A stretch of DNA of 64,000 nucleotides. Origin: Nitrospirillum sp034653275. Lineage in GTDB: Bacteria; Pseudomonadota; Alphaproteobacteria; Azospirillales; Azospirillaceae. The position numbers and the translations under genes were made by a program. Of this stretch, positions 18,020-26,608 are shown in pieces (the stretch's first letter is position 1; the number at the start of each line of letters is the position of its first letter). The DNA lies in the NCBI RefSeq assembly GCF_034653275.1, contig NZ_JAYEES010000004.1, forward strand, positions 372,001 through 436,000, given 5' to 3'. The notes beneath the pieces were generated by a model that saw only the letters and a list, made by a program, of their open reading frames with translations, made no database searches and had not been told where the DNA came from.

Positions 18020-19378
18020 TCAGGACTTGGCCGGGGGTGGCCCCACCGTCACCGCCGGCACCCCCACCCGCACCTGGTTGATGGTGTAGGCCGCCACCGG
18101 GACCAGGGTGCCGCCTTCGCGCCGCCAGGCGCCCAGGATGATGGGGCCGGGGCGCCAGTTCAGCATGCCGGGCGACAGGCGCAGGATCAGGGGGCCGCCG
18201 GGGCTGTGCCACTCCAGCAGGGGCGCCTCCTCCTCGAAGTTGGGCAGGCCGGTGTAGGTCCAGCCCTTGACGCTGGGGATGGCCAGGAAGGCGGGCGTGA
18301 ACGGGCCGGTGTAAGGGGCCAGGCCCTCCAGGGCGGGATAGTCGGGGCGGCCCGGCGGATGGTCGGCGCTGATGGACCACGGGCTGGCGGCCAGGGCGGT
18401 GGCCCAGCGCGGGGCCGCCTCGGTCAGCGCCTTGCAGGTGGCGGCGTCGGCGGCGCAGCGACCGTCGCCCAGGCGGAACTCGGTCTGGTAGGTCGCCTCG
18501 ACGCGGCAGGCCGCGACCCAGCGGTCGCGGTGCACTTGGTGGATGCGGATCTCGGCCCGGGTGGGAAGCGCCATGGGCCGGCTGGGACCGGAATCCTGGG
18601 CGAAGAAGACCGGGACGCCGGTGGCATCCAGGCCAAAGCCGGCGCTTTCCGACCAGCAATAGGCGGGCTTGCCCACCGGCCGGGCCTCGGGCGGCGGCAG
18701 GGCGGGGCCGCCGTTGCCAGCCGTGTCCAGCCAATGGACGCTGAAGCTGGTGCAGGCGGCGGCGTCGTCCAGCGTCGTCACCGCCACATGGGCGCGGCCG
18801 AAGGGCACCACGGCCATCTGGTCGCCGGCGTCCTGCGTCGCCTCCGGCGGCAGGCGGTCGCGCCATGCCTGGGTCAGTTCCTGTTCCGGCGCCGGGGTCA
18901 GCAGGCCGGCGCCGATGAGCTGCTCGTCCAGGTCGCCCACGGGCGGGCCGCCATCCAGGCCCCGCGCGGCGGCCAGGGTGGTGGCGGCGCGCGCGCAGAA
19001 GGGCTGGTCCGGCTTGGCCGCCTGCACGGCCAGGGCGGCGCGCCGCAAGGGCAGGGCGCGGACCAGGCAGGTGCGCGCCCGCTCGTCATCCGCCGGGGCC
19101 AGGTCGCCGCACAGCCGGTCGCGCGTCGCCAGCCAGCGCGCCTGTTCGGCGATCACCAGGGCGGCATGCGCGCCCGCCTTGGCCACGGCCTGCCGGTACA
19201 GGCGCGCGATCTCGGCATCCTCGGCCCGCAAGGCCGGGTTGGCGCAGATCATGCGGTCCGTCCGCCGGGGCAGGGCGGCACAGTCGGCCTGGGACGCCGC
19301 CGCCCGCGTGGCGGCGGCGGAGCCTAAGACGGGGATCAACAGAAGGGCGGCGACGATGCCATGGGGGCGTAACCGCAA
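18020..19378 (-). CDS. Secreted protein with N-terminal LprI/DUF1311-like domain
   Basis: The 452 residues start with a signal peptide cut near AAA at about residue 28. The next 80 residues carry the DUF1311 (LprI-like) pattern: C, then RTDRMICANPALRAEDAEIARLY, then two further cysteines. Some members of that family inhibit lysozyme. The long C-terminal part (about 150-452) is unrecognised, with several Cys and Trp. It is probably periplasmic. It sits 6 bp after a small secreted-protein gene and is likely co-transcribed with it. Confidence 0.75.
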   Translation of the reverse strand: MRLRPHGIVAALLLIPVLGSAAATRAAASQADCAALPRRTDRMICANPALRAEDAEIARLYRQAVAKAGAHAALVIAEQARWLATRDRLCGDLAPADDERARTCLVRALPLRRAALAVQAAKPDQPFCARAATTLAAARGLDGGPPVGDLDEQLIGAGLLTPAPEQELTQAWRDRLPPEATQDAGDQMAVVPFGRAHVAVTTLDDAAACTSFSVHWLDTAGNGGPALPPPEARPVGKPAYCWSESAGFGLDATGVPVFFAQDSGPSRPMALPTRAEIRIHQVHRDRWVAACRVEATYQTEFRLGDGRCAADAATCKALTEAAPRWATALAASPWSISADHPPGRPDYPALEGLAPYTGPFTPAFLAIPSVKGWTYTGLPNFEEEAPLLEWHSPGGPLILRLSPGMLNWRPGPIILGAWRREGGTLVPVAAYTINQVRVGVPAVTVGPPPAKS

Positions 19379-19384
19379 GGACGG

Positions 19385-19690
19385 TCAGCCGGGGTTCTTC
19401 TTGTAGGCGTCGATGACGCCGTTCCATTCCTCGATCACGCCCTTGTGCTCGGTCATGGCGTCGGTCTTGGCCTTGTCCAGGCACTTCAGGTAGGCGGTCA
19501 TCTTGGTGGTGTAGTCGGCCACCTTCTTCTCCGCCGCCTCCATCTCCGGGCCCTTGGACTTCTTGCCGGGGGGCAGCTTGGGGCGGTCGGGCCGGGTGCA
19601 GGCGGAGTCCGCCGCCGCCGGCAGGGCGGTGGCGACGACGGGGGCGGCGGCCATTAGGGCCGCCAGCGCCAGGGTGATGCGGCGGGTCAT
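19385..19690 (-). CDS. Small secreted helical protein
   Basis: The 101 residues start with a signal peptide (MTRRITLALAALMAAAP, cut near AAADSA). The mature region of about 70 residues is rich in Lys and Glu, with one pair of cysteines. It is predicted helical (MEAAEKKVADYTTKMTAYL). No family is recognised. It is immediately upstream (6 bp) of the LprI-like gene, suggesting a shared envelope role. Confidence 0.7.
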   Translation of the reverse strand: MTRRITLALAALMAAAPVVATALPAAADSACTRPDRPKLPPGKKSKGPEMEAAEKKVADYTTKMTAYLKCLDKAKTDAMTEHKGVIEEWNGVIDAYKKNPG

Positions 19691-19739
19691 GTCGATATAT
19701 TGATCAATGTTGACGATTAGTCGGCGGATGGAATCACGC

Positions 19740-20171
19740 TCAGCCGCGCGCCAGGCTTTCCAGGGCGCCGGCGTAGGGGCTCAGATCATAGCCCTGGCGG
19801 CCGGCGGCCTCGATGATCTCGGTCACCGGCGTGCCGTTGGCGGCGGCGCCCAGCGACCACAGGATGGTGCTGCGCGTGCCGGACCGGCAGTGCGCCAGCA
19901 CGGGGCCCGGCAGCTTGGCCAGGGCCTCGGCGAAGGCGGCGGCCGTCTGCGGCCCCAGGTTGGACTGGTTCACCGGCAGGTAGACGTAGTCCAGGCCGGC
20001 CTCCTTGGCCAGCTCGGCACCCCGGGCGGAGGTCAGCTGCCCCGGCTCTTCCCCGTCGGGGCGGTTGTTGATGATGGTGCGGAAGCCCAGCGCCTTGGCC
20101 TGGGCGAAATCCGCCTCCTCGATCTGCGGGGCGACGCTGAGGCTGTCGGTCAGGGGGCGGGGGGTCAGCAT
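19740..20171 (-). CDS. DUF442/TIGR01244 family phosphatase-like protein
   Basis: The 143 residues match the TIGR01244 family, also seen as the beta-lactamase-hydrolase-like N-domain. It has a dual-specificity-phosphatase fold with the P-loop HCRSGTRS near residue 93, where Cys and Arg fit the C-x5-R active site. In other bacteria the family is linked to sulphide or persulphide metabolism and is sometimes annotated as a sulphur transferase. The conserved NNRPDGEEPGQ near 35 is present. It is likely a cytoplasmic single-domain protein. Confidence 0.85.
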   Translation of the reverse strand: MLTPRPLTDSLSVAPQIEEADFAQAKALGFRTIINNRPDGEEPGQLTSARGAELAKEAGLDYVYLPVNQSNLGPQTAAAFAEALAKLPGPVLAHCRSGTRSTILWSLGAAANGTPVTEIIEAAGRQGYDLSPYAGALESLARG

Positions 20172-20374
20172 GGGCTCGTGGCTCCGGAAAGCGGACGGGA
20201 ACGGGTGAAGAAACTACCCCCATTCCCCCGCCCGGTTCCAGCATGCGTTACATCTTTCACAGGCCGGCGCGGGTTTCACAGGCCGGCGACCGCCGGCTCG
20301 GGCCGGCCAGGCCCGTGAGGCCAGCGGGCGGATGCCCGCGCCCGCCGCCTGAGGGAACTGGAAGATTCAGCGCG

Positions 20375-21697
20375 TTAGCGCTGATCCTTCACCACCTCGC
20401 CGCCCTTGATCACCACGGGGATGTGTTCCAGCAGGGTGACGTCGGCCAGCGGGTCGCCCTTCACCGCCACCAGGTCGCCATAGCGGCCCACGGCCACGGC
20501 GCCGATGTCCTTGTCGGTGCCCATGGCTTCGGCGGCGTTGCGGGTGGCGGCGCGGATTGCCTCCAGCGGGGTCATGCCCCACTGCACCATCTTGGCGAAC
20601 TGCTTGCCGTTGTCGCCGTGCGGGTAGACGCCGGCGTCGGTGCTGTAGATCATCTTGGCGCCGGCCTTCACCGCCTTGGCGAAGTTTTCGCGCTGCACCC
20701 GGCCGATCTTGCGCTCCTTCTCCAGGCTTTCCGGCAGCATGCCGACCTTGGCGCCCTCCGCCAGGATGTAGTCGTCGTTGTAGATGTCCATGCCCAGCCA
20801 GGTGCCGCGCTTCTTGGCCATCTCGATGCCCTCGTCATCGATCAGGCTGGCATGCTCGATGGTGTCGATGCCGGCGCGGATGGCGGCCTTGATGCCGTCG
20901 GTGCCATGGGCGTGGGCGGCCACCTTCATGCCCAGGGCGTGGGCCTCCTTGGCGATGGCGTCCAGCTCCTCCTGCGACAGCTGCTGCGCGCCGGGGCTGT
21001 CGCCCTTGGACAGCACGCCGCCGGTGGCGCAGACCTTCACCAGGTCGGCGCCGAACTTCTTCACCCAGCGCACCTTCTGCACCATGCCCCAGGGGCTGTC
21101 GGCCACGCCCTCGCCCACGCGGCCATAGTCGGCGGGCAGCAGGTTCTCGTCGCAATGGCCGCCGGTGGCGCCCAGCAGGGGACCGGAGACCTTCATGCGG
21201 GGGCCGGGCACCAGGCCGCTGTCGATGGCGTTGCGCAGGGCCACGTCGGTGAAGGCGTCGGCGCCCACGTTGCGCACGGCGGTGAAGCCGGCCATCAGCG
21301 TGACCTTGGCGTTGGCGACACCGGCGATGGCCTTGTCGGCGGTGGTGACGCCCAGCGATTCATAGCCGTTCCAGGTGGGCTGGCTGGTCATGTGGGTGTG
21401 CATGTCGATCAGGCCGGGCAGCAGGGTCAGGCCCGGCAGCGCCACCGTGCGGGCGTCGGCCGGCGCGGTCACTGCCCCTTGCGTGCCCACCGCCGTGATG
21501 CGGCCGTCGACGATCAGCACGGCCGGCCGGTCCACCACCTTGCCGGCCAGCACATCCACCAGATGGTCGGCCGTCACCAGCACGGTGTCGGCCTGGGCGG
21601 TCCCCGCCACCAGCAGGGCGCCCAGGCTGAGGCCGGCCAGCAGGCGGCGGGCCAGGGAGGCCAGCGGGGGGATGGATGCGGTTACGTGACTGGACAT
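20375..21697 (-). CDS. Exported metal-dependent amidohydrolase (prolidase-like)
   Basis: The 440 residues have a signal peptide (cut near AQA at about residue 36) and an amidohydrolase TIM barrel. Metal ligands visible are the HTH of LIDMHTHM near 99, the Lys of LVKVCATGG near 222 (the carboxylated bridging lysine), His in AAHAHG near 265, His in IEHASL near 287, and Asp in STDAGVYPHG near 348. This pattern matches Xaa-Pro dipeptidase/imidazolonepropionase-related exported enzymes that hydrolyse dipeptides or amides. It is probably periplasmic. It stands alone, with over 200 bp on each side. Confidence 0.88.
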   Translation of the reverse strand: MSSHVTASIPPLASLARRLLAGLSLGALLVAGTAQADTVLVTADHLVDVLAGKVVDRPAVLIVDGRITAVGTQGAVTAPADARTVALPGLTLLPGLIDMHTHMTSQPTWNGYESLGVTTADKAIAGVANAKVTLMAGFTAVRNVGADAFTDVALRNAIDSGLVPGPRMKVSGPLLGATGGHCDENLLPADYGRVGEGVADSPWGMVQKVRWVKKFGADLVKVCATGGVLSKGDSPGAQQLSQEELDAIAKEAHALGMKVAAHAHGTDGIKAAIRAGIDTIEHASLIDDEGIEMAKKRGTWLGMDIYNDDYILAEGAKVGMLPESLEKERKIGRVQRENFAKAVKAGAKMIYSTDAGVYPHGDNGKQFAKMVQWGMTPLEAIRAATRNAAEAMGTDKDIGAVAVGRYGDLVAVKGDPLADVTLLEHIPVVIKGGEVVKDQR

Positions 21698-22074
21698 GGT
21701 GCGGGGCCCCCGTTCTTTGGATTTTGCATACAGCGTTGGCGGGGAAGGTGCCCATGCCGCCCGGCCGCGTCAACGTGACAATCATGGGTGCCGCGTCCCG
21801 GCGGGCGGCGCCGAAGCTGACGAAATCCTCGCATTAAAAAAATGTCAGGAAGCGGCGACAGGTTGCCGACGTCCGCGCGTGCAAGGGATCGTGGCGTTTA
21901 AAACGACCACCCGGCAAAGCCCGGCGCCAAAGGCGCGGGCTCACCTTCCTCCTCCCAAATTGGGGTTCCATATCCGTCCGGATGCCGTCCCAGGCGACCC
22001 GGGCGCGACGGGGCATTCCACCGACCGGCCAGTGGCGAGAGGGCCGGGCGGGTGGTGCCCTGGGGCGCCGGGGA
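21698..22074. other. Intergenic region, no gene seen
   Basis: This 377-bp stretch lies between the amidohydrolase start and the end of the sigma-factor partner gene, both on the minus strand. It must contain the amidohydrolase promoter. An A-run near 21835 is the only compositional feature. Open frames here lack recognisable products. Confidence 0.4.
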
Positions 22075-22494
22075 TCAGTCGCGATGGGGTTCGGGGACCT
22101 GCCGCCGCCCTCGGGCGGGTGGGATCTGATCCGTGTCGCTGTTGGCGGCGGCGGACGATGGCGGTTGGGCGGGTGCCGCCCCGGAAGACCCAAAAAAAAC
22201 GGACGCGGACGCGCCCCGGGCCGATGCCGGGGCGGGCGGCGTCCAGTCCTTGAGCGCGGCGCCCATGAGCGTCCGCTCCACCCGTTCCAGCATGCCGGGC
22301 GGCGGCTCCAGCTCCGGCGCGTCGGCGGCGATCATCGCCTCAAGCCGGCGCATCTCGCGCACGCGCGCCCTGGCCTGGGGGGATGCCCGCAGCAAGGCCG
22401 TGACGGCCCGCTGGTGCTCGACCGGCCAAGCGCGAAGCTGGGCCCCGTACTGGCACAGCAGGTCGTCGAGTTCCTCAGGCGTCATCAAAAGCAT
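22075..22494 (-). CDS. Small protein coupled to an ECF sigma factor, candidate regulator
   Basis: The 139 residues start within the last 20 bp of the upstream sigma-factor gene, so translation is coupled. The N-terminal 80 residues look folded and helical (LDDLLCQYGAQLRAW, then a Pro hinge and Arg-rich helices). The C-terminal 60 residues are Ala/Ser/Pro-rich and probably disordered. There is no membrane helix or zinc-finger motif. By position it may be an anti-sigma factor, but no known anti-sigma family is recognised. Confidence 0.6.
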   Translation of the reverse strand: MLLMTPEELDDLLCQYGAQLRAWPVEHQRAVTALLRASPQARARVREMRRLEAMIAADAPELEPPPGMLERVERTLMGAALKDWTPPAPASARGASASVFFGSSGAAPAQPPSSAAANSDTDQIPPARGRRQVPEPHRD

Positions 22495-23182
22495 CCCGGG
22501 GCCGTATGGCGGTCTTGCGGAAGGCGGTGCGAAGGCGCTGGCGCGCGCGTTTCAACAGGGCTTCCGCCGCCACGACGGTGGTGTTCATGGCCGCCGCCAC
22601 TTCGGCGGCGGACATCGATTGGTCGTAATATAGGGCCAGCGCCACCTGCTGACTAGCTGGAAGTCGTTGCCGCGCTGTGTGCAAAACTGTCGCCAATTCC
22701 TTTTCAAGGACGATTTCGTCAAAGCTTTGACTGTCGTCCATGATGTCTTCGGTCAGTTCCAGCGTGTTTTCCGCTGGCCGCCGCCGGTAATCGATACAGC
22801 GGTTGATGACGATGCGGTGGATCCAGGTGGTGAACTTGGCGCTGATGGGCTGCCAGGTCTCACGGTGGTTCCACACTTGCAGAAAGGCGTCCTGCACCAC
22901 GTCCTCGGCGTCGCTGTCGTTGGGCAGGATGCGGCGGGCCACGGCGTACAGGCGGCGGAAATACCGGCGGATCAGCAGGCGGTAGGCGTCGACATTCCCC
23001 GTCTTCAACAGGGCCATCAGCGTCTCGTCCGTGGCGTTGGCCAGGTCGCCGCCGTCCAGGATGGGCGTCAGCACGGTCATGGCGCCGGCGTCCCGGCCCC
23101 TGGCGTCCAAGGTCCCGGGGTTCAGGACCGCGCCGGCGGGGCCGCCGCGCGAGTGAGGGGAGCTTGTCATCGTCACCGCCAT
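22475..23182 (-). CDS. ECF-type RNA polymerase sigma factor
   Basis: The 235 residues comprise sigma region 2 (about 60-125; LLIRRYFRRLYAVARRIL, then DAEDVVQDAFLQVW) and region 4 (about 165-220; LPASQQVALALYYDQSMSAAEVAAAM). There is no region 3, as usual for ECF factors. The first 50 residues are non-conserved, and starts at 23170 or 23080 are possible. It directs transcription of an unknown regulon. It is followed by an overlapping partner gene and precedes the flagellar cluster, with no evidence of a link to it. Confidence 0.9.
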   Translation of the reverse strand: MAVTMTSSPHSRGGPAGAVLNPGTLDARGRDAGAMTVLTPILDGGDLANATDETLMALLKTGNVDAYRLLIRRYFRRLYAVARRILPNDSDAEDVVQDAFLQVWNHRETWQPISAKFTTWIHRIVINRCIDYRRRPAENTLELTEDIMDDSQSFDEIVLEKELATVLHTARQRLPASQQVALALYYDQSMSAAEVAAAMNTTVVAAEALLKRARQRLRTAFRKTAIRPRDAFDDA

Positions 23183-23386
23183 CTCTTCTTTTTGGCCCCC
23201 CGGGCCGCTGCCGCCGCCCCTGGGTCTTCATTGATCAGCACGCCTTGCCCGAAGGCGGTCCCCTGGTCCCCGGGGCCCGTCCGAGGGCCCGCGCGCGCCG
23301 TCGCGGGACCTTCGGATGGTGTACGTTAAACGGGGCGGAAGCCCGTCGGTCGTTCCCCAAAATGGCATACCCTGGCCGCGTATCCT

Positions 23387-23767
23387 TCAATTCTTGGGCG
23401 GCTTCGCCCACAGCCGCCGGTGCAGCGCCAGGCGTTCCTGGATGCGGCGGACCCGGCCGGGCACGTCGCGGCCACCGGCCGCCCGGCCCAACGCCAGGAT
23501 GAAGGCGCCGTAGAGCTGGCTCAACGCCTTGCCGCTGGGGCCGCCCACCTGGTTGACCATGACCACCTGCAGGCCGGTGTAGATGCGGATCGCGTGCACG
23601 ATGTCGGCATGGAAGCGGTCGAACCGCCCATCGGCGGCGTGGCGCTCGGCGGAGGTGCACAGCTGCAGCGCGCGGTCCTGCAGCGCCTCCACCAGCTTGT
23701 GGGGGGGCAGGGTCTGCTTGGCCGATCCGTAGGCGCTGGAGGCTCGCTGGAACGCGGTTTGGTTCAT
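23387..23767 (-). CDS. fliS: Flagellar secretion chaperone FliS
   Basis: The 126-residue protein has the FliS helical-bundle pattern: an N-terminal AYGSAK region, LYDRALQLC-like LQDRALQLCTSAE near 35, and IYTGLQVVMVNQ near 70. FliS binds the C-terminus of flagellin in the cytoplasm and prevents early polymerisation. The ATG at 23767 is preferred over the GTG at 23782 because AAAAGAG precedes it. It is the last gene of the flagellar cluster, after fliD, as in many bacteria. Confidence 0.85.
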   Translation of the reverse strand: MNQTAFQRASSAYGSAKQTLPPHKLVEALQDRALQLCTSAERHAADGRFDRFHADIVHAIRIYTGLQVVMVNQVGGPSGKALSQLYGAFILALGRAAGGRDVPGRVRRIQERLALHRRLWAKPPKN

Positions 23768-23849
23768 GGCCGCTCTTTTCACGTCTCTGTGGGGGAAGGG
23801 TGGGGTGCTGGGGGTTCCTCCGGCCGGCGCCGGCGGGACCGCCGGCGCG

Positions 23850-25565
23850 TCAACTGCTGCTGTTGCTGGCGTCGGAATACGCCTTCAGGGTCTTCAGCAA
23901 AGTGGCCGCCGTCTGCGCCTGGGCTTCCAGCTGGGCGTAGTAGGTGGCCAGCTGGGTGCCGTAGGCCTCCGCCTGGCTGCGGATGTCGTCGGCCTTGCTG
24001 GTCAAATCCGTGTCGTAGTCCGTTAGCGTGTCGATCTGGTTCTGTAGGGTGCCGCTGTCCGTGTCCCCCGCGCTGTCCGAGGTGTTGTAGATCAGGTCGG
24101 CCAGCCCGCTGTTGGTGCTGACGCTGACCGTCTGGCTCTGGGAGCCGAGATAGACCAGCGTCATCCCTGCATATGGCGTGCCATCGTTGCCGATGATGCG
24201 GGTGCCGCTGATGGTGAACAGCGAGGTGTCGCCCCCGACGCCGGCGGACGCGATGCTGCCGTCGTCGTTCATGGTGATGTCCAGATTGAAGTTCAGGCTG
24301 TCGGTGCTGTCGGGGGAACGCAGCATCGACAGCTCGGTCGAGGAGGTGGAGTAGTTGAAGCCCAGCAGGGTCTCCAGATCGTCCAGGTTGTCGCTGAGCG
24401 CGCTGTCCAGCGTGGTGCTGTCGATGGCCAAGGTGTTGTCGCTGTTGAAGGAAAGCCCCAGGGACGAGATGGAATAGGTGCCGTCGGTCAGGTTCAGGGC
24501 GTTCTGAAGGGCGGTGGAGATGGACCGCACCTGGCTGTCGGCGAACAGCACGGCGGAACTGGCCGGGCTGCCGTCGGTGGCCGTGGCCTGCTGGGTGGAG
24601 ATGAAGTTGCGCACGGCGTTGTAGGCCGTGACGAAGGTGGAAATGCCGCTCTTGATGGCGCTCAAATTGGCCGTCAGCTCCATGGTGATGGTGGAGCCGG
24701 TGCCCGTGCTGCTGTCGTAGTCGCTGGAATAAAGGTCCAGCGTCACGCCCGACAGCACGTCGCTGATGACGTTGCTGGTGCGCTGGATGTCAATGCCGTC
24801 GACCTCGATCTCCGACCCCTGCGCCGCCGTCAGCTCGTCGGCGTAGCTGCCGTCGCTGTTGGTGACGCCCAGCGAGGTCATGATGCCGCTGCTGTCGTTG
24901 GTGAACTCGATGGCCTTGCCGGTGTCGTTGGCCGTCAGCACCAGCTCATAGGCACCGTCGGACACCTGGATGATGCTGGCGGAGACGTCGGTGCTGCTGG
25001 TCTGCTTGTTGATGGCGGCGGCGATGTCCTTGAGGCTGTCCGTGCTGGCCACGCTGATGGTGGCGGTGGATCCATCGGCCAGGCCCAGGGTGAAGGTGCC
25101 CGACAGGTTCAGGGCGCCGGTCTGGCTGGTCTGGGTGGCGCTGCCCAGCTTCTCCGCCGTCGCCAACTGCTTGATGACGACGGTGTGCGTGCCGGTGGCG
25201 GTGCCGTCGTCCACCGACACGCCCAGCATGTCGCTGGCGGAAACGCTGGAGCTTCCGCCCGACAGATAGGCCGTGCGTTCCGAGAACAGGTTGGTGGTGG
25301 AGCTGTCGACCGGGTTGGAGAGAGCCTCCGCCGCCGTCGCCAGCGTGTTCAGCAGCGTCTGGAAGTTCTCGTACGCCGATATTTTGGTCTCGTTGTCCGT
25401 GATTTCGCTGTCGATGGTGTCGGCCCTGGCTTCCTTCGCGGCCACCGCCGCCGCGACCAGGGCGGAATAGTCCAGCCCGGTGACGGACGACGCGGATGAG
25501 GATGTGCTGGCCGTCGACGTGCCGGATGTGCTCGACGTGCTGCCGGATATGGTGGACACCGCCAT
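23850..25565 (-). CDS. fliD: Flagellar filament cap protein FliD (HAP2)
   Basis: The 571-residue protein begins with a Ser/Thr-rich tail. The FliD N-domain follows (TGLDYSALVAAAVAAKEAR near 29, NETKISAYENFQTLLNTL near 60), and the C-terminal FliD_C helices contain SKADDIRSQAEAYGTQLATYYAQLEAQ near 525. It caps the growing filament and folds exported flagellin subunits. There is no cysteine, as expected for an exported flagellar protein. It has its own likely start signal AGGGG 7 nt upstream and a terminator between it and the flagellin gene. Confidence 0.92.
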   Translation of the reverse strand: MAVSTISGSTSSTSGTSTASTSSSASSVTGLDYSALVAAAVAAKEARADTIDSEITDNETKISAYENFQTLLNTLATAAEALSNPVDSSTTNLFSERTAYLSGGSSSVSASDMLGVSVDDGTATGTHTVVIKQLATAEKLGSATQTSQTGALNLSGTFTLGLADGSTATISVASTDSLKDIAAAINKQTSSTDVSASIIQVSDGAYELVLTANDTGKAIEFTNDSSGIMTSLGVTNSDGSYADELTAAQGSEIEVDGIDIQRTSNVISDVLSGVTLDLYSSDYDSSTGTGSTITMELTANLSAIKSGISTFVTAYNAVRNFISTQQATATDGSPASSAVLFADSQVRSISTALQNALNLTDGTYSISSLGLSFNSDNTLAIDSTTLDSALSDNLDDLETLLGFNYSTSSTELSMLRSPDSTDSLNFNLDITMNDDGSIASAGVGGDTSLFTISGTRIIGNDGTPYAGMTLVYLGSQSQTVSVSTNSGLADLIYNTSDSAGDTDSGTLQNQIDTLTDYDTDLTSKADDIRSQAEAYGTQLATYYAQLEAQAQTAATLLKTLKAYSDASNSSS

Positions 25566-25603
25566 GACTGGACCCCTGGCCTCTCTTCCCCCTCTCGAGA
25601 AAC

Positions 25604-25630
25604 GGGGGACGCCCCATCAGGGGCGCCCCC
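25604..25630 (-). terminator. Hairpin terminator after the flagellin gene
   Basis: Arms GGGGGACGCCCC (25604-25615) and GGGGCGCCCCC (25620-25630) pair with a single A bulge and a short loop. The hairpin lies 10 bp past the flagellin stop on the minus strand and is followed on that strand by a T-containing CGTTTCTCG. It would limit read-through from the abundant flagellin message into fliD. Confidence 0.65.
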
Positions 25631-25639
25631 GTCCACCCC

Positions 25640-26464
25640 TTACTGCAGCAGCTTCAGCAGTTCGGACGGCAGCTGGTTGGCCTTGGCCAGCGCGTTGATG
25701 CCGGCCTGGACCAGGGTGTCCTCGTTGGACAGCTTGGTCTGTTCCGACGCCACGTCGACGTCCATGATGGCGGACTGGGCCGCCTCCTGGTTCTCGATCG
25801 AGGTGGAGATCATCTCGCCCTGGTATTCGAAGCGGGAGATCTGGGCGCCCACCTTGGCGCGGGCGGTCGACAGCGCGCTGATCGCCGACTTGATGGTGGT
25901 GATGGCCGAGGTGGCGCCGTCGGAGGTGGCCACGCTGGAGCCGGTCAGGCCCAGGGCGCTGCTGTCCACCGTGGTCAGGGTGATGGTGATCGTGTCCGTG
26001 GTCGCCGTGCCCACCAGGAAGGTGACGCCCGAGGACCAGGAGCCGGTGCCGTCCAGCAGGCTCTGGCTGTTGAAGCGGGTGCCCGTGGAGATGCTGTCCA
26101 CTTCGTCCGTCAGCTGCTGGTATTCGGCGTCGATGTAGCCGCGCTCCGTATCCGTCACGGTGCCCGAGACGGATTCGGTGGCCAGCGATTCCATGCGCTG
26201 CAGGATGTCGGAGATGCGGGCCATGCCGCCGTCCGCCGCCTGCAGGATGGACTCGCCGTTCGAGGCGTTGGTCGACGCCTGGTTCAGCATGGTGACGTCG
26301 GACTGGATCTTGGTGCCGACCGCCAGGCCGGCGGCGTCGTCCGACGCCTTGGTGATGCGGGAACCGGACGCGATCTTGGAAACCGAGGACGATTCCGCCT
26401 CGGAGTTGGTGTTCAGGTAACGCAGGGCGGAATTCGCCGCTGTGTTGGTGGTGACGACAGGCAT
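25640..26464 (-). CDS. Flagellin
   Basis: The 274 residues form a compact flagellin. A conserved N-terminal D0/D1 part (NTNTEAES-like region, SGSRITKASDDAAGLAV near 35) and a C-terminal D1/D0 part (ARAKVGAQISRFEY near 210, ending LPSELLKLLQ) flank a short Ser/Thr-rich middle (about 140-195). It is the filament subunit, exported by the flagellar type III apparatus. The ATG at 26464 is favoured by GGAGG 6 nt upstream; ATG 26467 is closer. A two-part motif shared with flgD lies 76 bp upstream. The Ser/Thr-rich surface region fits O-glycosylation by a FlmG-like enzyme. Confidence 0.93.
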   Translation of the reverse strand: MPVVTTNTAANSALRYLNTNSEAESSSVSKIASGSRITKASDDAAGLAVGTKIQSDVTMLNQASTNASNGESILQAADGGMARISDILQRMESLATESVSGTVTDTERGYIDAEYQQLTDEVDSISTGTRFNSQSLLDGTGSWSSGVTFLVGTATTDTITITLTTVDSSALGLTGSSVATSDGATSAITTIKSAISALSTARAKVGAQISRFEYQGEMISTSIENQEAAQSAIMDVDVASEQTKLSNEDTLVQAGINALAKANQLPSELLKLLQ

Positions 26465-26539
26465 CATGGACCTCCATGTGGTTGGCGAGAGGTTCGTGGG
26501 GCGGCCGCCTTTTGCGGCCGGGCCGTACTCCCCCTCACA

Positions 26540-26580
26540 CGGTTCAACGGCAGGTCAGATGAAAGCGGGCGCACTTTTTT
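26540..26580 (-). promoter_or_regulatory. Flagellar promoter-like motif, flagellin copy
   Basis: Minus-strand reading gives an A-rich run, AGTGCGCCCGCTT, 14 nt, then GTTGAACCG, centred about 95 bp before the flagellin start. The same two blocks with the same 14-nt spacing occur upstream of flgD (32260-32300). The conserved spacing suggests a promoter or regulator site. The sigma factor cannot be assigned, since neither a clear sigma-54 nor sigma-28 consensus is seen. Confidence 0.6.
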
Positions 26581-26608
26581 TCGCTATTTTGCGAAAAGTT
26601 TTGAGTCG

